Shown one piece after another: positions 36,386 to 45,312 of a stretch of DNA of 64,000 nt. This stretch comes from Ktedonosporobacter rubrisoli (GTDB lineage: Bacteria; Chloroflexota; Ktedonobacteria; Ktedonobacterales; Ktedonobacteraceae). Numbering within the stretch: position 1 is the stretch's first letter; every line of letters begins with the position of its first letter. A program made the position numbers and the translations under genes. The stretch is taken from the NCBI RefSeq assembly GCF_004208415.1, contig NZ_CP035758.1, positions 5,828,001-5,892,000 of the forward strand. Direction: 5' to 3'. The notes beneath the pieces are model-generated. The model made no database searches. It saw nothing but the letters and a program-made list of their open reading frames with translations, and was not told the DNA's origin.

Positions 36386-36532
36386 ATGCTGGGTGACGCC
36401 GCTTTCGAGCGGTGGTGCCAACAGCTTGGATTTTCGGACCAGGCAAAAGCGATCATTACGCAGATACGAACATCGCCGCCTGCTCGCCATGTACAAAGTG
36501 CCACTGGCAACATGAGCGGAACCTATCCTTAA
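36386..36532 (+). pseudogene. 5' remnant of a TnsA-like transposon endonuclease gene
   Basis: An ATG with AAAGGGAAAG upstream opens a 48-codon frame whose sequence (FERWCQQLGFSDQAKAI, SPPARHVQS, GNMSGTYP) resembles the start of large Mu/Tn7-type transposition proteins with a TnsA-like N-terminus that I recall from Ktedonobacter genomes, where the text continues beyond GxxSGxYP. Here it stops at TAA exactly where copy C of the short repeat begins. Family assignment is from memory and should be tested. Confidence 0.5.
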
Positions 36533-36536
36533 AAAA

Positions 36537-36564
36537 GCAATTCTTGGCTGAGGATGCCAACTTA
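36537..36564 (+). repeat. Third copy of the short repeat, at the truncation point
   Basis: GCAATTCTTGGCT (36537-36549) matches copies A and B; ten bases on, GCCAACTTAT (36555-36564) is the reverse complement of their ATAAGTTGGC. The rest of 36565-36804 shows no gene. Confidence 0.6.
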
Positions 36565-36804
36565 TTCTGTTAGTCGCAAGCTCGCATAAGGAAGGAAGCC
36601 GAGCAGGGGGGTAAAGGGCATGGATAGGATCTGCCTACCTACACTTCGTAGCGATAAGCTCGGAGCATTGATAGGAACTTGTGACTCAGCCGGGTCACAG
36701 CGAGATTGCAAGCTCGACTTCCTACTTTTCAGTGTACTGTCACTGCCAACAAGCAAAGGGCGAAGCGGCCTGACTGGCCCCTCGCCCCTATAGCCTTCTT
36801 TAGT

Positions 36805-38018
36805 TTAGCGTCTGAAAAAGCGCTGACGCGGCAACAGCACAATCGCTAGAATTACGCCGGCGACCAGGCCTCCAACATGGGCCCAGACTGCGATATTGCT
36901 GCCAGGCATAAAGCCAATCAGCAGGTTTATCCCCAGCCAGAAGAGCCAGTTGCCGATAGCTCCTCTCCCATTAATGCCTAGCTCCTTCCGATTGAGCAGG
37001 TAGAAAGCGCCTAACGCACCGAAAATGCCGAAGATAGCGCCCGAAGCGCCAAGTATAGGCACAACGGCCTGCGCCGGATCACCAAACAAGGATATGAGCA
37101 GCGAGAGTACACCACCCATAATGCCTGAGATCAGGTAGATGGCCAGGTAGCGCACTTTTCCATAGGTGATTTCTACGGCCGGACCAATAAAGTAGAGCGA
37201 GAGCATATTGAGACCTATATGCAGAATACCATCATGCAGGAACATAGCGGTGAGGATGCGCCAATACTGCCCTGCAGGACCAGGGCATTGACCTGAACCC
37301 CAAAGCCATATATTCCCGGAAAGACTGCGCCGGCCAGGAAGACAAGCGCATTGATTATGATCAGCGCATAGGTAACAAGGGCAGGAAACTGGCTCAAGAC
37401 AAAGCGCGTCCGGATCATCTGGCGCTGCATCCTGTTTGGCTGTGACCAGGCAGGTATCTGCTCCCGCTCCGGCCGTGGCATACTCACGCTCTCTCGCTCC
37501 ACGCTGGGATGAGAACCTGACGTGTTTCCATTGTAGCCAGAGGTATAGCTCTTGCTGGGTTCAACAGATGGGAAGCACTTCTCAAAGCGCCCACCATACG
37601 AGAGGCGAGCAGCCCTTGCACGGGCAAGATTAGCATCATAGTCCTGCCCCAGCGTGCGCAGCAAGAAAGAACGCAAGGCATGCGCGTAAGCCACACCAGG
37701 GTCCTGGCTAATAGCCGAATCAACCTGCTGTAGAGCGCGGTCATAGCGACGATCAAGTAAATCGCGCAAAGCCTGGGCCATAGTAGCCTCGATCCCGCCC
37801 TGCGGCTGGAGTTCCTGAACGCGACGACAGGCCATCTGTACCACGCCATAATTGCCAAGGGCAAGATTAGCCTCTGCCAGTCCCAGATGAACCATAGGAT
37901 TATCAGCTTCTAGCTGGGCCCCATGAGCATAAGCAATGGCAGCCTCGCGGCCCTGCCCTTGAGCCAGCGCCATTTTGCCCTGCTCCAGATAGGTTTGTAT
38001 GTCGGTTTGTGCTTCCAC
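36805..38018 (-). pseudogene. TPR-rhomboid intramembrane protease gene with a one-base frameshift
   Basis: Two frames belong to one gene. The 5' frame (37215-38018, GTG start with GGAGG seven bases upstream) codes for a TPR-like helical region and the first membrane segment (FPALVTYALIIINALVFLAG). The 3' frame (36805-37245 and its upstream part) codes for the rhomboid core with catalytic Ser in ILGASGAIFG and His in WAHVGGLVAG. They join if one C is added to the run at 37270-37272 (plus strand), restoring VLQGQYWRILTAMFLH. It may be a real inactivation or a sequencing error. Confidence 0.8.
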
Positions 38019-38021
38019 AAG

Positions 38022-38893
38022 TTATCCTCCAGTAAGGTATAAAGCAATCATTACCAGAATAAGTGTACCTAAGATTGTCAATAGCGCCAGGGGCCAACGA
38101 TATGTGAGGCCGTGCACATCAGTTAAAACACGTGTAGGCGAAGGTCTATAGGATGGCATAAACCACCAGCCAAGCAGGCATCCGCTAAGCAAGCCTCCGA
38201 TGTGCGCGTAATTATCCACATTCTTCACAAACAGGCCAATGCTTAGGTTAATACCAACCACAACAACCAACCAGAGCAGGGCAAAAACTCCCTCGCCACG
38301 AAAGGCCCTGCGGTGGGAAAGAACAAAAATACTATAAGCCCCAACCAGGCCAAATATAGCCCCGGATGCCCCACGCTAATATCCTGGGGAGCGAAATAAA
38401 AGCTGGCAACGATACTCACAACGCCAGTCACTAGATAGATCAGCAAGAAACGTACATGGCCAACCACCCTCTCCACAAAAATGCCAAGCGCAATAAGGTT
38501 GAGCATATTGAGCCCAAGATGCAATGCATTGACATGGAGGAAAATAGGCGTGATAAAACGCCAGTACTGGCCATGTATCATTAAACCATTATCTTTCGCC
38601 CCATAAGCAATCAATACGCTGGAGAGTGCCACATTGTCTTTATCTTGAATATCAATGGCGTTCTTGACGATATCGCTAATGATAGCTTGCCAGCCATGCG
38701 CTCCCGCGCTCAGAGCCACCTGATAGGCCGTAAAACACCATAGCAGCACTGTAATAAGCGTAATAGTCCAGGTACCCCAGGAAATGCGGCCCAACCCTCG
38801 CTGTCGGCGATGCTGCTCTACAGCAGCTTGATAGCTCAGTCTTGTTTGTAATCGGCGCGTCGCCGCGTCGCTTGCGCGCTGGATCTTATACAC
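38022..38893 (-). pseudogene. Second rhomboid protease gene with a one-base frameshift
   Basis: The 5' frame (38243-38893) carries the N-terminal membrane segment, GQYWRFITPIFLHVNALHLGLN (read in parts) and the strand up to ISVG. The 3' frame (38022-38270) carries NYAHIGGLLSG with the catalytic His. Between them the C run at 38369-38372 (plus strand) appears one base short; adding a C restores the active-site GASGAIFG, so the break hits the catalytic serine itself. The gene precedes the TPR-rhomboid gene with a 3-base gap in one operon. Without the shift it would be about 290 residues. Confidence 0.8.
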
Positions 38894-38950
38894 GGCCTCC
38901 TCGAAAAAAACCTGGATCTTGGGATAATATCTTTATTTTACTACGTTTCT

Positions 38951-39144
38951 ACCCCTTCCGGTGTAGCAAATCCTCTTTCTTTTCTGCCCTCTCGGCCTTT
39001 GCACTTACTTCAGTTGCAATTGCTGACCGCTACGCTCCGATGAATAGAAAGGAGGCTGGGGCCCGCGCCCCAGACCCCGCCAGGGCTCTGGCCCTGCGAC
39101 CCCTTCCGGTGCAGCAAATCCTCTTTCTTTTCTGCCCTCTCGGC
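38951..39144 (+). repeat. 46-bp direct repeat around a GC-rich spacer
   Basis: 38951-38996 and 39099-39144 are the same except for one base (T/C). They begin ACCCCTTCCGGTG and end CTGCCCTCTCGGC. Between them lies a C/G-rich block (39058-39098). No coding role is seen; it may be a short intergenic repeat element. Confidence 0.75.
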
Positions 39145-39152
39145 TCTTGCGT

Positions 39153-39788
39153 TTATTTAAGCAGCCCTTCCATATGTGTGAATGCAGAGATCCCATTGAA
39201 GATAAATTGCACAGCCAGGGCAGCCAACAGAATACCCAGGAGGCGCGAAAGGACCAGGATACCGGTTCGTCCCACATGGTTGATAATCCAGGAGCTACTG
39301 CGCATCACAATCCAGGCGGCAAGCAATGAACTCGCAATGGCAGCGGCGACAGAAAGCAGATTCAGCGGATTCGGCGTCGCCAGTCCAACATACAGAATCG
39401 TTGTAGCAATGGTGCCTGGCCCTGCAATCATAGGAATAGCCAGTGGAAACACGCTGATATCCTCACGAGTCAGCGCCTCTTCCTGCTCCGCCTTCGTCTC
39501 GCGTGCCCCCGATTGGCGCCCAAAGAGCATATCAACGGCTACAAGAAATAGCAGAGCACCACCAGCAATATTGAAAGCATACAGCTGAATTCCTAATCGA
39601 TCAAGTAAAAAGCGCCCAACAAAGGCAAAAAAAGCAATAATGACCGCGCTAATCAGGACGGCGCGAGTGATAATAGAATTTCTTTGGGCATTATCAAGCT
39701 GAGATGTTAGGCCAAGTACGATTGGTGCAAGCCCGACAGGATCTATAATCGTAAAAAAAGTCACGAAAGCACTAATGGTAAAAGTCAA
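39153..39788 (-). CDS. MarC-family integral membrane protein
   Basis: This 211-residue protein has six membrane segments and the MarC/UPF0056 marks: TIIDPVGLAPIVL near the start, LFLVAVDMLFGR, and FPLAIPMIAGPGTI. The family may be transporters; the substrate is unknown. A TTG start at 39788, nine bases after GAGG, matches the usual family beginning better than the upstream TTGs. Confidence 0.85.
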   Translation of the reverse strand: MTFTISAFVTFFTIIDPVGLAPIVLGLTSQLDNAQRNSIITRAVLISAVIIAFFAFVGRFLLDRLGIQLYAFNIAGGALLFLVAVDMLFGRQSGARETKAEQEEALTREDISVFPLAIPMIAGPGTIATTILYVGLATPNPLNLLSVAAAIASSLLAAWIVMRSSSWIINHVGRTGILVLSRLLGILLAALAVQFIFNGISAFTHMEGLLK

Positions 39789-40082
39789 TGAATACAACCT
39801 CAATTTATTTATCTTTTTTTGCTGTATTATATCACAACTGTTCGCTTGCTCTCTGTTCGTCCTGAGTCAAACTTGAAACTCATGCAGGGCTTGAATCGTG
39901 TACTTGAGTAGAAAGTTCCGTAAATACCAATCTCAATGCTTCTTCAAGAAAAGGAGCGTTGGAAAGACCCATACCGTTATTGATAAGCAGTCGAAGATTT
40001 TTTTGCATGGCTATTTCATATATCAAAAATAGATGCATTGAAATTCCCAACGCAGAGCGGGAGTTTCGCAAAGGAGGACGAT

Positions 40083-40430
40083 ATGCTAGCGCATATGTTA
40101 GTACTGGCGGATGGAGTCACCATACAAATCGGCGGTAACGCGTGGTCCTTTAATCTTAGCTTTCTTCTTTACCTTTTTATTGCCGCTATAGTAGGATTGA
40201 TCGCCGAATATATTGTTGGCTGGCGCCTTCCCCTTGGCATTATTGGGGCTATCATTGCTGCCCTCATCGGTATATGGTTGATGACACATCTCATCGTCAT
40301 CACTGGTGTGGGAGATATCTTCGTCTTTGGTGTACCGATCGTCAGGGCACTTGTAGGGGCGATAGTTCTTGTCGCCCTGTGGCACCTCCTGACCTATGGC
40401 CTGGTCCGCCACCGCTATCGCAGAGCATAA
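40083..40430 (+). CDS. Small membrane protein, GlsB/YeaQ-like
   Basis: This 115-residue protein has three or four membrane segments and the Gly-rich pattern FIAAIVGLIAEYIVGWRLPLGIIGAIIAALIG (read in parts), as in the transglycosylase-associated/YeaQ group. Its role is unknown; the group is often linked to stress. AAAGGAGG precedes the ATG at 40083. It ends at a clear terminator. Confidence 0.72.
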   Translation: MLAHMLVLADGVTIQIGGNAWSFNLSFLLYLFIAAIVGLIAEYIVGWRLPLGIIGAIIAALIGIWLMTHLIVITGVGDIFVFGVPIVRALVGAIVLVALWHLLTYGLVRHRYRRA

Positions 40431-40485
40431 ACCCGAGATAAGTTCTACATGTAGACAAAGTTTTCTTTCTTGATAAGGTTGCAGA

Positions 40486-40530
40486 ATGTGGCTGTACAGA
40501 TAGGCGTACAGCTACATTTTGTTTTTTCTG
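40486..40530 (+). terminator. Terminator of the small membrane protein gene
   Basis: A 12-bp stem (40486-40497 with 40506-40517, one G-U pair) is followed by TTTTGTTTTTT. Confidence 0.85.
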
Positions 40531-41048
40531 CCAAATTCATCTTTCATTCACGCCGCTCACCTATCTTGCCCGCTTAACTCACAGAAAACAGCTGCAATGC
40601 CAGGCTCCTGATCATCCACATTCCGCCGGATTAGCGAGCAAGCCATCGGATATAGGCTATGCCCAGCAGGGAGCGCACCAAACAGCACAATAAATCGGCA
40701 TGAGGAAAGCTTGCAAACAAACCATTCATCCTGGATGGTAGGTCAGGCGTATAGAATAATTAGAGCAGGCAAGTATTCACTAGCTATTGGAGATTTCCGT
40801 ATATTAAAGAATAGAGACTCGTTTATGACGAACTGAACGTGTACAAAGTGAGATACGTAAGCAGGCAACAGTTAGCTTCTGCAAGTATGTCCACTTGTGG
40901 GCTATAATGAAATAAGGCCACTTCAGAAGTGCGTGCCAGAGGCAGCATCCTGAAGCGGACGGCATTGAGAAGACTTGTTTGCAGGCCTGCTATCGTGTCC
41001 CATGTTGGGGGAAGTACACACTTAAAATTTGCACTTAGGAGGCACATT
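40531..41048. other. Intergenic region before the membrane operon
   Basis: No gene is seen. The last bases carry AGGAGG for the first gene of the next operon; no clear promoter or operator was found. Confidence 0.5.
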
Positions 41049-41288
41049 ATGCCGGGCGCTGAACAGCAAAGCGTAGAAGAACAGACATCGCGAACAGGGA
41101 TCGCAGGAATTATCATTCCGCTCATTATTGGAATCGCCCTGATCCTCATCAGCTTTTTCTGGCTGATTATCGGTATACTGCATACCGCCGCGCTTGTGAT
41201 AGGCATTATCCTGATCATTGCCGGGCTTCTGGCAATTCCTTTTGCCCTGGCAAAGGGGACCATGCGCTACGCGATTCTAGGGGTATAG
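41049..41288 (+). CDS. Small two-segment membrane protein
   Basis: This 79-residue protein has a polar N-terminus and two closely spaced hydrophobic segments (IIIPLIIGIALILISFFWLII, read in parts; AALVIGIILIIAGLLAIPFA). It is not recognised. AGGAGG precedes the ATG. It is first of four genes in one direction with gaps of 0-8 bases, so it is likely in one operon with the two coiled membrane proteins and the MFS transporter. Confidence 0.65.
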   Translation: MPGAEQQSVEEQTSRTGIAGIIIPLIIGIALILISFFWLIIGILHTAALVIGIILIIAGLLAIPFALAKGTMRYAILGV

Positions 41289-41296
41289 TCCTGCTC

Positions 41297-41746
41297 TTGC
41301 TCATTGTCGGTATCATCGCAGCAGGCATTAGTGGCTTGTTTTTGGATGTTCTCTACGTCTTCTTGATGTTGCTTGCTGCCTTCATGATCGTGGCAACGCT
41401 TCTGCAAGTGTATTCAATCATCTTACTCATTAGAACGATTATTAGCGTGCGCAATGAGATGAAACCACTGCTAGCTTCGGTACAGGAGACGCTGAATATT
41501 GTCAAAGACACGGCCAAAACTGCAGGCCACACAGTCTCTACTCTGGGCACGACAACCCAGATGGCGGGCGATCTGGCCGTAGCTCCGACAGTAAAAGCGG
41601 CTGCCGCAGTCGTGGCCAGCCGGCAGGTACTACGCGTCTTCCTTGGCAAGGGCCAGGCCAGAAACCGCGCAGAGCAGCGCCGTCAGGAACAGCTAGAGGC
41701 AATCCAGGAAGCAGCCAAGGCCAACGGGACAGGAGGAGAGAGCTAA
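41297..41746 (+). CDS. Membrane protein with soluble helical tail
   Basis: This 149-residue protein has one or two N-terminal membrane segments and a long amphipathic helical tail (ISVRNEMKPLLASVQETLNIVKDTAKTAG, read in parts), ending in a charged coil. It resembles the general layout of DUF948-like proteins but no family is certain. The start is TTG at 41297 with a weak GGGG upstream. It is followed one base later by the next gene. Confidence 0.6.
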   Translation: MLIVGIIAAGISGLFLDVLYVFLMLLAAFMIVATLLQVYSIILLIRTIISVRNEMKPLLASVQETLNIVKDTAKTAGHTVSTLGTTTQMAGDLAVAPTVKAAAAVVASRQVLRVFLGKGQARNRAEQRRQEQLEAIQEAAKANGTGGES

Positions 41747-41747
41747 A

Positions 41748-42293
41748 ATGTTTCTAGTTCTTGCAGCAAATCCGATACTTGCCACAGGAGGGCAGCTAGC
41801 AGGTATCATCATCTGCTTCTACATCCTCATCTTCGTCATGCTCGCCCTTGTCTTTAATCTTGTCATGGCCTTTGCCATGGGCTGGATACGCGAAAAGATC
41901 GAGCTGCTCAAGAAGCTGCGCCCGATGATCGAGAGCATTAATGAATCCACCGAAGCAGTCAGCCAGGGGGTAGAGCCAGCAGCCTACGAGAACACGGCCA
42001 TACGCACGGTTGCAACTATCCCAGCGCGCGTTAATGCCGCCGATAAAAAAGTAGATCAGGCTGCTGATCGCGTTGCAGATGCCGTTATCGAGTTTCGAGC
42101 GCGTACGGTTCAGGCCCAAACGATTGTCAAGGCCTTCTTTCTCCCCGGCTTAACCAAACGTAGCGCCAGCGGCAAACAAAGAGAAATCGCGGGTCCTGAT
42201 CAACGCCTTGAAGAGATACGGGCTGCAGAAATAGCAGCAAAAGCGCCCACAGAGCCTGGTACGGTGCAGCCGGCCAGCACCCAACAACCCTGA
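41748..42293 (+). CDS. Membrane protein with helical tail
   Basis: This 181-residue protein has an N-terminal membrane segment (LAGIIICFYILIFVMLALVF, read in parts), a helix (IREKIELLKKLRPMIESINE) and a charged C-terminal tail. It is similar in layout to the preceding protein and may be its partner. AGGAGGAG precedes the ATG. It ends one base before the MFS gene. Confidence 0.65.
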   Translation: MFLVLAANPILATGGQLAGIIICFYILIFVMLALVFNLVMAFAMGWIREKIELLKKLRPMIESINESTEAVSQGVEPAAYENTAIRTVATIPARVNAADKKVDQAADRVADAVIEFRARTVQAQTIVKAFFLPGLTKRSASGKQREIAGPDQRLEEIRAAEIAAKAPTEPGTVQPASTQQP

Positions 42294-42294
42294 G

Positions 42295-43671
42295 ATGTCA
42301 CACCTCATTGAATATATCAAGATGTTCGGGCGTTTTCAACGTAACGCCCGCTTATATTTGGTAAGCAATGCCCTGAGCGGTATTACCATGGGAGCTCTCC
42401 TGGTCCTGTATAATCTTTACCTGGTAGAGCTAGGCTATCGTACTGATTTCATCGGCCTCGTCCTGTTTGTCAGCACCATTGGAGCCGGCCTGGCCATTTT
42501 CCCGGCCGGGATCTGCGTCGATCGCTTTGGCGGCAAGCCAATCCTCATCTGGTCAAGCGTCCTTATTGGAATTGCCGGAGCGGGGCAGATACTTTTTCGC
42601 ACGCCGATACCTCTGCTTGTCAGTGGCTTTGTGGCCGGCATCGGGGCCGCGTTTGTGCTTGTGGTCAATGCCCCATTTCTTACCGAAAACAGCACTCCGG
42701 CCGAGCGCCCGCATCTTTTCAGCTTGAACATTGTTGTCTCGCTCGCCACCTCGGTGCTGGGCGAGTTCATTGGCGGCAGCCTGCCGCTCTGGCTGCGCTC
42801 AACTCCCTGGCTTATGGAGCCCCTGCCCCACTGGCTCGCCTGGACCCTGGTCAGCGCGCCTGAACCTCGCTCTTACCAGCTAGCTTTACTTGCTGCAGGC
42901 ATCATCGCCACTCCAAGTTTTGTGCCACTCTTTATGCTCAAAGAGGCACGTAGAGCCCGCCCAGAGCCAATCCAGCTGGCCAGCCTTCCCCGCCTCGACA
43001 AACAGGGCTTGCTTAACAATGTAAATCGCTGGCGCCAGATTATAAGTGGCCCTATCTTCGTTATGATCGTCATCCAGGCCCTTATAGGGCTGGGAGCCGG
43101 TATGCTCATCCCCTACTTCAACGTCTATTTTGTGCGCCAGTTGGGAGCCTCTCCGGCCCTCTTTGGAGCAATTGATGGCGGCGCCAATACCCTCAACGCA
43201 TGCCTGACCCTGTTGGCACCCTGGCTTGCCACGCGCATCGGCAAAGTCAACACCATTACCGTGACGCGCCTGATCAGCATCCCGCTCTTGCTCATCATCG
43301 GGCTCTCCCACGATCTGCCTCTGGCCGCCACCCTCTACCTCTTCAGAATGGGAGCCATGGATATGTCGCAAGGCATCTTCCAGGTCTTCTCAATGGAAGT
43401 TGCCGAAAAAAAGCACAGGGGCCTGGCCAACAGCAGTTACCAGGTCGCCGGCCAGGTCTCAAGAGCCATTGTAGCGCCGTTAGCTGGCTTTATTATCGCC
43501 AGTCTGGGCTTCGCGCCAGTGTTTATCATAGGGGCGGCATTCTATCTGCTGGCCATTGCTGGCCTGTGGGGCTGGTACAAAATAAACTGGAGCAAGCGAG
43601 AAGACCAGAAATTGGCGGAAGATGAGCTCGCATCAAGGATACCAGAGGCAATACCCGCCGACAAGCAATAA
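42295..43671 (+). CDS. MFS transporter
   Basis: This 458-residue protein has 12 predicted membrane segments with the loop signature GICVDRFGGKPIL after segment 2 and an inserted loop at about 165-195 (LWLRSTPWLMEPLPHWLAW). It is the last gene of the four-gene operon. The exported or imported substrate is unknown. It ends at a hairpin (43675-43700). Confidence 0.85.
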   Translation: MSHLIEYIKMFGRFQRNARLYLVSNALSGITMGALLVLYNLYLVELGYRTDFIGLVLFVSTIGAGLAIFPAGICVDRFGGKPILIWSSVLIGIAGAGQILFRTPIPLLVSGFVAGIGAAFVLVVNAPFLTENSTPAERPHLFSLNIVVSLATSVLGEFIGGSLPLWLRSTPWLMEPLPHWLAWTLVSAPEPRSYQLALLAAGIIATPSFVPLFMLKEARRARPEPIQLASLPRLDKQGLLNNVNRWRQIISGPIFVMIVIQALIGLGAGMLIPYFNVYFVRQLGASPALFGAIDGGANTLNACLTLLAPWLATRIGKVNTITVTRLISIPLLLIIGLSHDLPLAATLYLFRMGAMDMSQGIFQVFSMEVAEKKHRGLANSSYQVAGQVSRAIVAPLAGFIIASLGFAPVFIIGAAFYLLAIAGLWGWYKINWSKREDQKLAEDELASRIPEAIPADKQ

Positions 43672-43674
43672 AAT

Positions 43675-43700
43675 AGCAGGAAGGCCTATACCCTCCTGCT
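43675..43700. terminator. Bidirectional terminator between the MFS gene and tatC
   Basis: A 7-bp stem (43675-43681 with 43694-43700) lies between convergent genes; on the minus strand it is followed by ATTTTATT. Confidence 0.6.
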
Positions 43701-43716
43701 CAATATTGGCTCAGAC

Positions 43717-44547
43717 TCAAGCGGCCTGGGCTTCTTTTCTCTTTGTGAAACGAATAAAGATAATCGTTAATTCATACAGGAACGACATTGCTGCACCGAT
43801 AATAATCGGACTATAGATATCTGCGCCCGGCGTAATAAATGTGGCAGCAATCCACATGCCAATATGGGCGGCAGCTCGTTTTTTGACCAGCGTATCGGCT
43901 GAGATCAAGCCGACCTGCGCCATAAACGTAAGCACGAGTGGCAATTCAAAGATCAGGCCAAAGGCCAGAATGAAGAAGGCCACAAACGTAAAGTAACTGT
44001 TAGCAGTTACCAGCTCCGTAAAGCTGCTTGAAGCAAAAGAGATCAAGAATTCTAGTGGATAATGCAAGACGACATATCCAAGCGAGATCCCAATCAAGAA
44101 GAGCACAATACCGATAAAAATAAACGGTATCGCGTGCTTCTTCTCATGCTCATACAATCCCGGGGCGACAAAGGCCCAGACCTGGTAAAGGAGCACGGGT
44201 AGGGCCAGCACAATGCCCACAGCCACAGAGAGCAAGAGGAAGACAGTAAAGCCTTCAGCTACCCCGGTTACCACAAGCTTCCCTCTGCCAAGCGCATCTG
44301 CCTCTTTGGGCAAAGGCAACTCCAGGAAATGCATAATTTGATCACGGAAGATGAAGGCAATAATTGCACCGATCACAATCGCAATGAGCGTCTTAAAAAC
44401 GCGCCAGCGCAATTCTTCAAGGTGATCCACCAGCGACATACTGGAGGGATCATTTTCCTCGTCTTCTTCCTCTTCCAAAAGCAGCTTATAACGCTCTAGT
44501 TCTAATGCAAGCAACGAGTCCTGCTGGTCTATATCACCAGTAGCCAT
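43717..44547 (-). CDS. tatC: Twin-arginine translocase subunit TatC
   Basis: This 276-residue protein has six membrane segments. Family marks are SLVDHLEELRWRVFKTL near the start, YQVWAFVAPGLYEHEKK (the Glu/Pro-rich loop), and the FELPLVL stretch later. TatC is the receptor for folded proteins with RR signal peptides. An acidic N-terminal extension (ELERYKLLLEEEEDEEND) is unusual. The ATG at 44547 is chosen with GGGGGA just upstream. It follows tatA by 33 bases. Confidence 0.95.
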   Translation of the reverse strand: MATGDIDQQDSLLALELERYKLLLEEEEDEENDPSSMSLVDHLEELRWRVFKTLIAIVIGAIIAFIFRDQIMHFLELPLPKEADALGRGKLVVTGVAEGFTVFLLLSVAVGIVLALPVLLYQVWAFVAPGLYEHEKKHAIPFIFIGIVLFLIGISLGYVVLHYPLEFLISFASSSFTELVTANSYFTFVAFFILAFGLIFELPLVLTFMAQVGLISADTLVKKRAAAHIGMWIAATFITPGADIYSPIIIGAAMSFLYELTIIFIRFTKRKEAQAA

Positions 44548-44580
44548 TTTTTCCCCCTGGGCAAGCATTAGGCATAGTCA

Positions 44581-44895
44581 TTAGTCTAACTTTTTCTCCG
44601 CGCTGGCTTCGGCCTTTACCTCGGGTTGGGCAGCCTCGGCAGCGTTAGCAGCGGCCTTTCTGGCCTCAATTTCGCGCTCAATGGCCGCCAACTTTGCGGC
44701 ACGGGCAGCCTTAGGATCTCCCTCTTCCTCTTCCTTCTCCTCTTTAGGAGCTGTCAGCTCGTTCATACCCTTGCGGAACTCTTTGATACTCTTGCCAATA
44801 GCCGAGCCCATTTCTGGCAGCTTGCGCGGGCCAAAGATCAAGAGAGCGATAACAAGAATGACAACGAGGTCAAGTCCATGAAATCCGGGTATCAT
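44581..44895 (-). CDS. tatA: Twin-arginine translocase subunit TatA/TatE
   Basis: This 104-residue protein has one membrane segment (LDLVVILVIALLIF), the FGPRKLPEMG hinge and an amphipathic helix (SIGKSIKEFRKG-like), then a charged Glu/Ala tail. It forms the translocation pore with TatC. The ATG at 44895 has AAAGGA eight bases upstream. A TatB paralogue is not seen, as in Gram-positive-like systems. Confidence 0.93.
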   Translation of the reverse strand: MIPGFHGLDLVVILVIALLIFGPRKLPEMGSAIGKSIKEFRKGMNELTAPKEEKEEEEGDPKAARAAKLAAIEREIEARKAAANAAEAAQPEVKAEASAEKKLD

Positions 44896-45012
44896 ATCAA
44901 GTGTCCTTTCTTGCCTTCCGTATAACACATCAATTATTGCCTGATAGAATCTACCTCACTACGACACAAACAAAGCAGCCATGGATAGCATGGACCAGGC
45001 CCATGCAAAACC

Positions 45013-45312
45013 TCAAGAGAGTGCAGGCCGTTGCGTAATATCCTGACCCACGAGAGCATCTTCAAGCGTACGCAAGCCCTCCATTCCCGCACTCAGTATG
45101 CCTACGCCAACCGAACCCATAGCGACAAGGCGCATTACACGTCTGCGGCTGACTGGATATGTGCGTAGACGTGTAGCAATACGCTGTTGCTTGCGCACTT
45201 CGGCAGCTTCACGGCGCACGGAAGCAACCAGCCGCTGTTCCAACTCCGGTGGAGTTGCGGCGCTGCCCCCATAGTGGCGTAATAGCAAGGTCTCAAGCGA
45301 ATCATTATGCAT
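45013..45312 (-). CDS. Small protein partner of the sigma factor, possible anti-sigma
   Basis: This 99-residue protein has a charged N-terminal half (LVASVRREAAEVRKQQRIATRL, read in parts) and one hydrophobic stretch (RLVAMGSVGVGILSAGMEGL). It is not a clear family member. Its ATG at 45312 overlaps the sigma factor's stop by eight bases, with GGGAG upstream, which suggests translational coupling and an anti-sigma role. That role is an inference. Confidence 0.6.
   Translation of the reverse strand: MHNDSLETLLLRHYGGSAATPPELEQRLVASVRREAAEVRKQQRIATRLRTYPVSRRRVMRLVAMGSVGVGILSAGMEGLRTLEDALVGQDITQRPALS

Noticed and set aside
36562..36756. Minus-strand frame of 64 codons in the repeat-rich gap
   Set aside because: No ribosome site and no recognisable protein pattern.
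40823..41263. 146-codon minus-strand frame
   Set aside because: Opposite to the well-supported 41049-41288 gene, which has AGGAGG.
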